Below, piece by piece: positions 56,675-64,000 of a DNA stretch of 64,000 nucleotides. Under the pieces are notes generated by a model. That model saw only the letters and a program-made list of their open reading frames with translations, searched no databases and was not told the origin of the DNA. A program made the position numbers and the translations under genes. The DNA is from a bacterium (GTDB taxonomy: Bacteria > Planctomycetota > Planctomycetia > Pirellulales > Pirellulaceae): the NCBI GenBank assembly GCA_016124445.1, contig WGNR01000001.1, forward strand, positions 620,001 through 684,000, in the 5' to 3' direction. Position 1 is the first letter of the stretch. Every line of letters starts with the position of its first letter.

Positions 56675-58099
56675 ATGAATCGGATTGCCCTGCCCCACGG
56701 GAAGTTGTTTCCACTTGCCTTCCTGTTTGCGATTTGCGTCGCGCAATTACCTATGGCATTATTGGCCGCGCCGCCCAATGTCGTGATTCTGTTCACCGAC
56801 GACCATGGCATGCTCGACGCAAAGTGCTACGGCTCGGATGATCTTATAACGCCAAACATCGATCGACTGGCTGACGAAGGCGTCCGGTTCACACAGGCCT
56901 ATGCTCATTCGGTCTGTTGCCCGGCCCGGGCGGCCTTGATGACTGGACGCCATCCGCAGCGAACCGGCATCAGCGGTTGGGCTCGCGGTAATCGAACCGG
57001 GCTCGATGGGGCAAAGTTCTTTATGAAGCCCGAAGAAGTCACCATTGCCGAAGTACTCAAGGGCTCCGGCTACAAAACGGCGCTCTTCGGCAAGTGGCAT
57101 CTGGGTGCTGCGATTGGCCATGGGCCCTTGGATCAGGGCTTCGATCGCTTCTTCGGCCACCTCGGAGGATTCATCGATAACTACCGACACTACTTCCTGC
57201 ATGGCCACGGGTACCACGATCTTTGGAACGGAAACGAGGAGATTTTTCGACGGGGCGAGTACTATCCCGACATGATGGTCCATGAAGCCGTTGAGTACAT
57301 CGAGCAAAACCGCGACGCGCCTTTCTTCATGTATGTCGCCTTCAACCTGCCCCATTACCCGGAGCAACCGATCGAAAAGTTCGCGGATGCCTATGCCGAT
57401 ATGCCGATGCCGCGTCAATCGTATGCCCGAGTCATTTCGTCCGTCGACGAGCACATCGGTCGTATTCTCAAGAAGCTGGATGAAACGGGCCTCGCCGACA
57501 ACACCATCGTCATCATGATGGGCGACAACGGTTACTCAGCCGAAAACAAACCTGGCATTACGGTCGACAATCACGCCAGCGGCTTTCCCAAAGGGCATTA
57601 CTACAGCGCCAATGGCGGCGGTGGAAACACCGGCAAATGGATCGGGCACAAAGGAAACTTCCTGGAAGGAGGGATTCGTGTGCCTGCGATCATTCGTTAT
57701 CCGAAGGCGTTACCCAGCGGCGAAGTACGCGACCAAGTGGTGACGGTGATGGATTGGTTCCCAACTATTTTGGAGCTTGCCGAGATCCCCAAGCCTGATG
57801 AAGTCGCTTTCGATGGCCGGAGCGTGCTCCCAGTCGTTCGCGATACCAAAGCACCTTCCGCTCATGATGTACTGCACTTCGAATGGATCAATTCCTGGGC
57901 AATCCGCAGTGGCGACTGGAAACTGATCGGGCATCAAAACAACAAGAAAAAGGGGCCTCCAAGTTACGAGCTGCGTAACCTTGCCGATGCCGAACCGGAG
58001 GCCAAAAACTATGCGAAAGAGCTTCCAGAAGTCGTCGATCGCCTCGCCAAACTACACGAGCAATGGGCCGAAGAGATCCAGGCGACCGGATTGGACTAG
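56675..58099 (+). CDS. Exported type I sulfatase
   Basis: 474 residues from ATG 56675 with a signal peptide (LAFLFAICVAQLPMALLAAP). The sulfatase fold begins NVVILFTDDHGMLDAKCYGS (metal-binding Asp42/Asp43). The formylglycine motif is CCPARAALMTGR: Cys81 in CxPxR context with R and the LMTGR extension; in this family it must be converted to formylglycine. Later metal or substrate motifs are VIMMGDNGYSAENK and GHKGNFLEGGIRVPAIIRYP. It is likely a periplasmic or outer-face enzyme that removes sulfate from polysaccharides (S1 subfamily; the exact subfamily is not assignable by eye). The gene has its own -10 candidate. Confidence 0.94.
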   Translation: MNRIALPHGKLFPLAFLFAICVAQLPMALLAAPPNVVILFTDDHGMLDAKCYGSDDLITPNIDRLADEGVRFTQAYAHSVCCPARAALMTGRHPQRTGISGWARGNRTGLDGAKFFMKPEEVTIAEVLKGSGYKTALFGKWHLGAAIGHGPLDQGFDRFFGHLGGFIDNYRHYFLHGHGYHDLWNGNEEIFRRGEYYPDMMVHEAVEYIEQNRDAPFFMYVAFNLPHYPEQPIEKFADAYADMPMPRQSYARVISSVDEHIGRILKKLDETGLADNTIVIMMGDNGYSAENKPGITVDNHASGFPKGHYYSANGGGGNTGKWIGHKGNFLEGGIRVPAIIRYPKALPSGEVRDQVVTVMDWFPTILELAEIPKPDEVAFDGRSVLPVVRDTKAPSAHDVLHFEWINSWAIRSGDWKLIGHQNNKKKGPPSYELRNLADAEPEAKNYAKELPEVVDRLAKLHEQWAEEIQATGLD

Positions 58100-58173
58100 C
58101 CCTCCCACAACGACCACAATGGACCATGTCCGCAAACGTAGTGAGCCCCTCTTAAACCGCTAACGCAGCATAG

Positions 58174-58302
58174 AACGATGCCGGGTATCACACGATACTG
58201 GTTGATGCTGAAAAGGCCGAAAGACACAACCGCGAAGCGATCTGGACGCCGCGACAGCAATACATCTTCTCACAACTCACCCGATTCCTCCGCGAGCACC
58301 TC
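58174..58302 (+). pseudogene. Possible C-terminal remnant of a hydrolase-like gene
   Basis: A 43-codon open stretch between TAG 58171 and the ATG at 58303 translates to NDAGYHTILVDAEKAERHNR followed by EAIWTPRQQYIFSQLTRFLR and EHL. This is compositionally protein-like and looks like the end of a larger enzyme (a C-terminal helix with FSQLTRFLREHL), in the same frame as the next gene but without a start. It may be a deletion scar or a chance frame. I do not recognise the family. Confidence 0.35.
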
Positions 58303-59454
58303 ATGTTCAAATATCTCGTGACCCTTGTCTTGGTTTCATCCACAGCCATTTTTGTCGATCACGCCAATGCCCAGAATTGGGTAAAGCATGTGATTGCCCA
58401 GCAGGGGCACTGCAATACCGCCGTTGCGTTGGATGCCAACGGCGACAAAGACCTTGATGTGATCACCAGTTTCAATGGCCGTGTCAGTTTGTTTATCGCG
58501 CCCGATTGGAAGAAGGAAATTATCCTGCATCGGTTCACCGTTGGCGGCGGCTGCATTCATAGTTCGACCATAGATGTCGATGGAGATGGCGATCTTGATT
58601 GGGCAGGCTCGCTGGCCAATGGTCATCCATTCTGGCTGGAGAACCCTGGGCCACTTGAAGCACAAAAAGGTGCATGGACCGCGCGAGAGATCGATCCCGA
58701 GATCACCGGGATTCATTGCATACTCACTTCCGACATCGACAACGACGGGAAAGATGACCTGGTCATCAACAATTTTATGCCTGACGAGGGACTTGCCGAT
58801 TCGATCGCATGGCTTAGCGTTCCCAAGAACCCGTTAACTGCCAAACAGTGGGATCGCCATGTATTCGCCGCAGGGGACGCGCGCGGTGGTAGTCATTACA
58901 TGGGGGCAGGCGATATCGATGGTGATGGCTGGAAAGAGATCGGTGTGGGGGCCAAAGGGGATCCATTCGCCGATGGAAACTGGTTCGCCTTTTGGACCAA
59001 TCCCGGTAAAGCGGGCGTCAACGGAAAGTGGAAAAAGACCATCCTCGCTGAAAACCAGATCGGGGCAACCAGCGTTAGCCCGGCCGATGTTAACGGTGAT
59101 GGCAAAGTCGATTGGATCGCCACGCGAGGTCATGGGGTGGGCGTTTTGTGGTTTGAGAATCCCAGCTGGAGAATTCACGAGATCGATACCACGATTGAGC
59201 AACCGCATAGCCTGACTGTGGCCGATCTCGATCAGGATGGCGACCTGGACGCGGCAAGTTGCGGGTATGGAAGCAAATCGGTCCGCTGGTACGAAAACGA
59301 CGGCCACGGACATTTCACAATCCATATCATCGACGACAACGAGGAAAGCTACGACCTGCGGAGCGTCGATATGGACGGCGACGGAGACCTGGACCTGCTG
59401 AACGCCGGCCGCGCCTCGGCAAACGTCGTCTGGTACGAAAACCGAACAAAGTAG
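58303..59454 (+). CDS. FG-GAP/VCBS repeat exported protein
   Basis: 383 residues with a signal peptide (LVTLVLVSSTAIFVDHANAQ). The beta-propeller loops are VALDANGDKDLDVI, DVDGDGDLDWAGS, DIDNDGKDDLVIN, DIDGDGWKEIGVG, DVNGDGKVDWIA, DLDQDGDLDAAS and DMDGDGDLDLL, about seven calcium-type repeats spaced some 45-50 residues apart. Such FG-GAP propellers bind ligands or other proteins at the cell surface. It follows the sulfatase by 203 bases. The hairpin at the stop may end its mRNA. Confidence 0.92.
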   Translation: MFKYLVTLVLVSSTAIFVDHANAQNWVKHVIAQQGHCNTAVALDANGDKDLDVITSFNGRVSLFIAPDWKKEIILHRFTVGGGCIHSSTIDVDGDGDLDWAGSLANGHPFWLENPGPLEAQKGAWTAREIDPEITGIHCILTSDIDNDGKDDLVINNFMPDEGLADSIAWLSVPKNPLTAKQWDRHVFAAGDARGGSHYMGAGDIDGDGWKEIGVGAKGDPFADGNWFAFWTNPGKAGVNGKWKKTILAENQIGATSVSPADVNGDGKVDWIATRGHGVGVLWFENPSWRIHEIDTTIEQPHSLTVADLDQDGDLDAASCGYGSKSVRWYENDGHGHFTIHIIDDNEESYDLRSVDMDGDGDLDLLNAGRASANVVWYENRTK

Positions 59455-59473
59455 CTCGAAGCTTGAGAGCTAC
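59451..59473 (+). terminator. Hairpin spanning the VCBS stop codon
   Basis: GTAGCTC at 59451-59457 pairs with GAGCTAC at 59467-59473 around a 9-base loop. The stop TAG is inside the left arm. No T-run follows. Confidence 0.4.
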
Positions 59474-59514
59474 CCACTGGACACTTCCCTTCACCCGACT
59501 ATGTGATCGGCACA

Positions 59515-60036
59515 ATGAACGAAAACACTTTCTGGGACATCATTGAATCGTTTGATTGGGAAGCGACCGGTGACGATGAAGAGGTCATGGAGCCGGCCAT
59601 TGCCGCCCTGGCGGCGCTCGACAAGGACTCGATTTACCAGTTCGAAGAAATCCTTGCCGAAAAGCTCTACGCCCTTGATACGCGAGAACACTGCCGTGCC
59701 TGTTACGCTGGCGAACTCGATCCCGACAACGGGGACGACTACATCTCGGCGGACGACTTTCTCTATTCTCGCTGTGTTGTCGTCGCCAACGGTCGCAAGT
59801 TCTTCGCATCGGTCCTGACCGACCCAACCCAAATGCCGCAGGACATGGAGTTCGAGTCGCTGTTATCCTTGCCCTCGGAAGCATATGAACGCAAGACGGG
59901 CGAAGAGTACGATCATCTCACCGCCCTCAGCTACGAGAGCTTCCAGAACACGGCAGGCTGGGCACCGAATGCTAACACGCGACCAGGGAAGTCTACCGGC
60001 GACAACGTCCCACCAGGCAACCGGCGTCCAACGTAG
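59515..60036 (+). CDS. DUF4240-domain protein
   Basis: 173 residues from ATG 59515; an in-frame GTG at 59503 adds four residues. The DUF4240 core is MNENTFWDIIESFDWEA then MEPAIAALAALDKDSIYQFE and DYISADDFLYSRCVVVANGR. No signal peptide is present, so it should be cytoplasmic. The family's function is unknown; it is often found in polymorphic-toxin immunity-like settings, but no toxin gene is beside it here. It converges with the GH32 gene, leaving 29 bases. Confidence 0.9.
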   Translation: MNENTFWDIIESFDWEATGDDEEVMEPAIAALAALDKDSIYQFEEILAEKLYALDTREHCRACYAGELDPDNGDDYISADDFLYSRCVVVANGRKFFASVLTDPTQMPQDMEFESLLSLPSEAYERKTGEEYDHLTALSYESFQNTAGWAPNANTRPGKSTGDNVPPGNRRPT

Positions 60037-60065
60037 CTCTTGCCAAGTCCAGGGAGAATTGCTGG

Positions 60066-62216
60066 CTACGGCTTCTCCCAGATCGACTTCAATTCGTACG
60101 CTTCCAGCGAAACAAGTTTTGCCGTTCCGCCGAGTGCGGTGACAGATACTTCCGTTGCATCGATCTTTGCCGGTCCGCGATCGCAGATGAAGACGCGACC
60201 ATCATTACCGATGATTTCAGTCAACGAGTGGTCGGCCAAAACCTGAACGCTGATGCGGCCATTGACTGGCTTCAGCGGCGCGTTGTCGAGCTTCTGCGCT
60301 TTCGCATCGTATCGGATCGTTCGCCCCGGGAGCTTCAATTCGACCGCCGAAGCAGTTCCGACTTCTGCAACCAGCCGCACATCGAGCAGGTCGCTTCCGA
60401 CCGGCAACTTGACCGGTTGATCTGCGACTAGTTCCTGCGGGCCGGCCGCGGTGCCTTTCGCGCGAAGGTTTTCGATCTCTTTGACCGGCTTGGCAAACAT
60501 CCGAATGCCATCTTCGGTCGATCGCAAGGTTAGCCGGTGCGGGAAACTGAAGTGCTGGTTGTACGGGCCAGGCGAAGGGATTCTCAGCCACCCCATCTGA
60601 ATCTTGCGGCCGTCAGGTGCATTGTCAAACGTTTGCGATGCGTAGTACGGCCCCCAGTGAACCTGATGTTTGCCTTCATGTTCCGGTGTGAACGTTCGGC
60701 CGTCGAATTTGCCAATTGCATACTTGGCATCCGCCGCATAAACGACCCATCGGGTGTTGTTTGTGTCACCATCGACCGGAAGCTCGAACAGTTCTGTACA
60801 TTCAAAGTAGCCTGGCAGGTGACTCTGCTCGGTCCATGTCTTGAGATCGGTCGAGGTATAAAACGCCGCGTTGCGACCATACTTGGGGTCCTCGTCGTAC
60901 ACGACCATCACCCAATGCCCGCCGAGTTTCTTCGCGGTCTCGTTCAGCGGCTTGTCGTTCTCGTCGTAGGCGTACCAGGTAACCTTCGGGTCGCGTCCCT
61001 TGTGTTTGACAACCGGATTGCCTTCGTACCACTTAAAGGTCTTGCCGCCGTCGGCGCTGTAGGCAATCGCCTCGCCGGCGCCGGTATCGGTCAAAAAGGC
61101 AACGAGAGTCCCTTTGCCCCAACCAGCCGTGTTGTTGGCATCGACAGTCGCCCCACCGGAGAAACACGCACCTTGGGCCATCGTGGAGGGAAACAACTTG
61201 TTGGGCTGCTGTTGCCAATGCAACAAATCCTTGCTGGTCGCGTGTCCCCAGGTCATGTTGCCCCACTGCAAGTCAACAGGGTTGTGCTGAAAGAAGAAAT
61301 GCCACGTTCCATCGTGGTACACCATTCCGTTGGGATCATTGATCCAGCCGACTTTCTGCGTGAAGTGAAACTGAGGCCGGTGCGGCTCGTGATAGAAGCT
61401 TTCTTCGCCTGGAATCGTGCCCGACTGTTTGACCAGATTGAAACCTTCCTCGGTAACTTTGCTGGCAACAACACGCGCCGCCTGACCATGGTAATCGTCA
61501 ATCGTAAAGAAGGCATACCAATCTGCCTTGTCGGCTGAATTCGCAATGCTCAATCCGTATCGGCGGACTTCCTTGCCATCGACAAAGAGCTGAATCTCTC
61601 CCTTCGATTTCCCTTCGTTCTGAATCGGAATGATCAGGTAGCGATCTTCAACGGTGAACGATTTCTCTCGCCGCGCCAGTTCCGGCAGCTTGGGCTTTAT
61701 ATCGGACTGCACGATCTGATCGACGTTGATGTGCCCCCAACCGCCGGTCGCATCATCAACGATTTGGATGGTGACCATGCTTCCGATCAGATCACTGACA
61801 TCCCAGGAAGCAAGCTGCAACTCCTCGCTGCCACCGGGACGTGCGTTGGTGCCGGTGGCGGTACGAACGATCTCGCCATCGACCACCAGATTCATGCAGG
61901 TCTTACCAGCATAGCCGCCACCACCGATGAGAAACGTCAGGTACTTCCGCTCGATGTTGATCGGCGGGGAAGTCAGCGTGCCGGTCGTGCGGTCCCCCTT
62001 CAGAAACGAATTGACCAGCCCCTTACCTTGAAAGCCGCTGACATGCATCTGCCCCGGTAGCATCCCTTTCGCGGGGCCAGTGCCAAACGCTTCTCCTTCA
62101 GCTTTCCACTCGCCGTAGGTTTGCCCTTCGAAGTCGGCGACGAGGATATCCTCACTGGCAAACGTTGATCCGACCATGAGGATGGCCAGGGCAAGCGAAA
62201 GGCAAAACTGTTTCAT
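60066..62216 (-). CDS. GH32 glycoside hydrolase (fructan/sucrose-active type)
   Basis: 716 residues from ATG 62216; GGGAG is 8 bases upstream. A signal peptide (LSLALAILMVGSTFASE) is followed by one or two N-terminal beta domains (about 20-260) before the five-bladed propeller. Catalytic residues of the clan are seen: Asp294 nucleophile in WINDPNGMVYHDG, the stabiliser Asp409 in GRDPKV, and the acid/base Glu472 in FECTEL. FFFQHNP and GRNAAFYTSTDLKTW are other GH32 motifs. A C-terminal beta-sandwich covers the last ~190 residues. Levanase, inulinase or invertase activity is expected; which one is not evident. The N-terminal beta part may bind sugars. Confidence 0.94.
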   Translation of the reverse strand: MKQFCLSLALAILMVGSTFASEDILVADFEGQTYGEWKAEGEAFGTGPAKGMLPGQMHVSGFQGKGLVNSFLKGDRTTGTLTSPPINIERKYLTFLIGGGGYAGKTCMNLVVDGEIVRTATGTNARPGGSEELQLASWDVSDLIGSMVTIQIVDDATGGWGHINVDQIVQSDIKPKLPELARREKSFTVEDRYLIIPIQNEGKSKGEIQLFVDGKEVRRYGLSIANSADKADWYAFFTIDDYHGQAARVVASKVTEEGFNLVKQSGTIPGEESFYHEPHRPQFHFTQKVGWINDPNGMVYHDGTWHFFFQHNPVDLQWGNMTWGHATSKDLLHWQQQPNKLFPSTMAQGACFSGGATVDANNTAGWGKGTLVAFLTDTGAGEAIAYSADGGKTFKWYEGNPVVKHKGRDPKVTWYAYDENDKPLNETAKKLGGHWVMVVYDEDPKYGRNAAFYTSTDLKTWTEQSHLPGYFECTELFELPVDGDTNNTRWVVYAADAKYAIGKFDGRTFTPEHEGKHQVHWGPYYASQTFDNAPDGRKIQMGWLRIPSPGPYNQHFSFPHRLTLRSTEDGIRMFAKPVKEIENLRAKGTAAGPQELVADQPVKLPVGSDLLDVRLVAEVGTASAVELKLPGRTIRYDAKAQKLDNAPLKPVNGRISVQVLADHSLTEIIGNDGRVFICDRGPAKIDATEVSVTALGGTAKLVSLEAYELKSIWEKP

Positions 62217-62357
62217 CTGTGGGGCTCCCGTGTATCGATACTGCCGCATGACTCTTGGTTGTCTATCGATTCTCCTTCACCTCACTCGAGAATTCCATAC
62301 CCGGTGGCCTGCCTGAACCACCGAGATTCATCCTGAACCTGGCGGACTCGCGGTCTT

Positions 62358-64000
62358 TTAGTCACCGCCAGCTTGCTTCTCGACTGGCTGCTCACGCTCG
62401 GCCAGCCAGGCCGGCCAGTTGAGATCGTAGTACGGAGATTCTGGGTCAAGCTTTGCGGCATACGTACGAGCGTTTACGAAGGTGGTCCAATGATACATCG
62501 TACTGTTGGAAGCTTTGCGAAAATATTCCAGGGCTTTCTGTCGCTCACCTGAAATCAGCTTTTCGAAACCGAGCGTGAAATAGGCCGTGACAAGGTCGTA
62601 CTCCGTCTTCTTGACTTGATCGATAAACTCGTCAGCGTTCAGTTCCCCCAACATGTAGCGACAAATGGCGTAATCGTACGTTCCCTTGATCGCTACTTCG
62701 CGTCTCTTTTGATAGAAGGCCTTGGCCTCGGCGTGATTTCCGAGAAGCATCGTCGTGAATATCCCTCGCCTGCTAACGGGTGCCTTTAATTTTGCGTCGA
62801 TCTTGTTGAGATCGACCGGGCCGTTCTCGCCAGCCCGGGACAGTTCAAACATCACTCGTCGCGAGATTGCGTAGTTGTCTTGTGTAACGCTAGCCAGCTT
62901 CTCTAATCCGTAGTCGTATTGCTTCGTCTTCAGCAAGTAGGCCCAGTAGGGATCAGACAACCATCCGACTTGGCCGTTGCGCTCGGCATCCTCTAAGACC
63001 AATTCCATTTTATTGAGCTGCTGCTTTAAGTAGTTTTCTCGCTGCGCGGGATCCAGGTCGTCGGCAGTGTAGTTGATCCGCAAATCATAGTAATAGAATC
63101 GATTGAAATTACCCATAAAGCTGATCGGCCACTTGGCGATCTTCTTCATAAGGACTTCGGCGTTATCTAGACACTTTTCCGCCTGCTGAGCATAATCGTC
63201 AGCCGCTTGCTGGTCGCCGTTGTCAATTTCGCAGCGCTGCATCATCCGATATAAATGCGAACGGGTCAAAAGAGCATAAAGACGACAATTCCAGACCATG
63301 TAAACATCGTCGCCGCAAATCTTGGATGCGTGGGTCGTATCGCGATCCGCTTCATCGATTTCATCTAGTCGCAAAGCCAGGTCTATCAGACGCTCGTCCG
63401 GATTTGCCTTCAGCGGATCGATCGAATCGGTTCTGCCTCGGGCAATCGCTCGCAAAATACCAACCTCAGCTTTGGTAATCCAGAAATCCCCGTATCCTGA
63501 CATTCCTGCGAAGGCGTCGTCGAGCAGACGCGTCGTTTCTTCGAAGTCGGCAAAGATCAAGACCCTCGCTTTGTAGTATTTCTCTTCGGCTGTTTTGGGC
63601 TCGAGAGATATCAAACGCCTGGACTGATTGGCATACTCGGCCCAATCACCACTACTGACGAAGGCCTGGGTCAGTAAGGATTGTATTCTGACATCCGACG
63701 CATAACGTGGATCTTGCTCGATTTTGGCCTGCAGTTGTTCGACAACGGTTTTCGCCTCACCTTTGAGCAGATCAACCTCGTACTTGATCAAGTCGGACTC
63801 GATGGTCGTACCGTCCAGATCGATAAGAATCTCTTTTTGAGCTTCGGCAGTTTCTGTGTCCCGATTAAGGATCGCATTGTGGGCAGCGATCATCACTTCC
63901 TTGCGCCAGGTTTCTCTCGATCGCCAATACTCGCGCGCGCCGACTCCCAGGCAAATTAGCAGCACAACAACAGCCAGGCTCGAGATCGCCTTGTTTTTAC
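62358..64000 (-). CDS. Membrane-anchored helical-repeat protein (5' end outside window)
   Basis: The minus-strand frame is open from the stop at 62358-62360 to the window edge, so the N-terminus is missing. The first visible part is a membrane helix (AISSLAVVVLLICLGVGA), followed by about 520 residues of helical-repeat (TPR-like) sequence: AEAQKEILIDLDGTTIESDL, AKIEQDPRYASDVRIQSLLT and SGERQKALEYFRKASNS. In planctomycetes such a TM-TPR region is often the C-terminal half of a serine/threonine kinase; only upstream sequence could show this. GTG 63965 could also start a shorter protein, but the frame continues beyond it. Confidence 0.75.
   Translation of the reverse strand, partial: KNKAISSLAVVVLLICLGVGAREYWRSRETWRKEVMIAAHNAILNRDTETAEAQKEILIDLDGTTIESDLIKYEVDLLKGEAKTVVEQLQAKIEQDPRYASDVRIQSLLTQAFVSSGDWAEYANQSRRLISLEPKTAEEKYYKARVLIFADFEETTRLLDDAFAGMSGYGDFWITKAEVGILRAIARGRTDSIDPLKANPDERLIDLALRLDEIDEADRDTTHASKICGDDVYMVWNCRLYALLTRSHLYRMMQRCEIDNGDQQAADDYAQQAEKCLDNAEVLMKKIAKWPISFMGNFNRFYYYDLRINYTADDLDPAQRENYLKQQLNKMELVLEDAERNGQVGWLSDPYWAYLLKTKQYDYGLEKLASVTQDNYAISRRVMFELSRAGENGPVDLNKIDAKLKAPVSRRGIFTTMLLGNHAEAKAFYQKRREVAIKGTYDYAICRYMLGELNADEFIDQVKKTEYDLVTAYFTLGFEKLISGERQKALEYFRKASNSTMYHWTTFVNARTYAAKLDPESPYYDLNWPAWLAEREQPVEKQAGGD

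Noticed and set aside
60537..61538. 333-codon plus-strand frame opposite the GH32 gene
   Set aside because: It mirrors the GH32 coding sequence, whose catalytic motifs are clear on the minus strand.

Overview
The window is a gene-dense stretch of about 56% GC that looks like a planctomycete chromosome, most likely order Pirellulales (Blastopirellula/Bremerella/Rhodopirellula relatives). This rests on the family content rather than on any search: three DUF1549/DUF1553 (planctomycete cytochrome/PSD1) proteins each paired with a Tat-exported DUF1501 protein, three DUF1559 pseudopilin-like proteins, two extracytoplasmic-function (ECF) sigma factors, FG-GAP/VCBS repeat proteins, a sulfatase, DUF1080, and Tat-exported Gfo/Idh/MocA oxidoreductases. 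I saw no rRNA, tRNA, CRISPR array, transposase or phage gene.

Layout. (1) 1-4067, minus: an ECF sigma factor (probable TTG start), an overlapping one-TM partner, a secreted protein and a DUF1559 protein cut by the window edge. (2) 4333-13652, plus: sialate O-acetylesterase-like protein, a strong hairpin, a ThuA-like protein, a Tat-exported Gfo/Idh/MocA dehydrogenase overlapping a TIM-barrel isomerase, then the first DUF1549/1553 + DUF1501 pair. (3) 13768-20130, plus: ECF sigma, FecR/LamG protein (ATGA overlap), second DUF1549/1553 + DUF1501 pair. (4) 20161-22332, minus: Gfo/Idh/MocA and DUF1080. (5) 22475-33334: MtfA-like peptidase, DapA/NanA-family aldolase, sodium:solute symporter, divergent GntR/FCD regulator, VCBS protein, esterase, epimerase-like protein, a two-domain alpha/beta hydrolase and an NTF2-like protein. 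(6) 33406-39468, minus: a tripartite RND efflux operon. (7) 39803-46704, minus: a tightly packed six-gene operon (DUF1559, lipoprotein, DUF1559, DUF1549/1553, DUF1501, nine-EF-hand protein). (8) 47114-51645, minus: a four-gene redox operon (NirB-like flavoprotein fused to a di-heme-b-like membrane domain, an 11-site multiheme cytochrome c, a DUF3365 heme protein, a single-domain globin). (9) 52213-56506, plus: second RND adaptor and pump without a TolC partner. (10) 56675-64000: sulfatase, VCBS protein, DUF4240 protein, GH32 enzyme, and a 5'-truncated membrane-anchored protein.

How they fit together. Much of the window suits a scavenger of complex, partly sulfated or acylated carbohydrates: esterases, a sulfatase, a GH32 enzyme and the combination Gfo/Idh/MocA + TIM-barrel isomerase + DUF1080 + ThuA, which fits a 3-keto-sugar type of glycoside breakdown outside the cytoplasm (inference). 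The GntR/FCD regulator sits between two divergent transcription units, and near-identical palindromes lie in front of the symporter/aldolase side and in front of the VCBS gene, suggesting one regulon.

The most unusual item is the redox operon at 47114-51645. It appears to encode an NAD(P)H-to-periplasm electron line: a NirB-type FAD/[2Fe-2S] module lacking the siroheme domain, fused to a membrane segment with two His pairs each 14 residues apart, followed by a multiheme cytochrome, a heme sensor-like lipoprotein and a globin. A perfect 9-bp inverted repeat stands 25 bp before the first start codon and a large hairpin follows the last gene.
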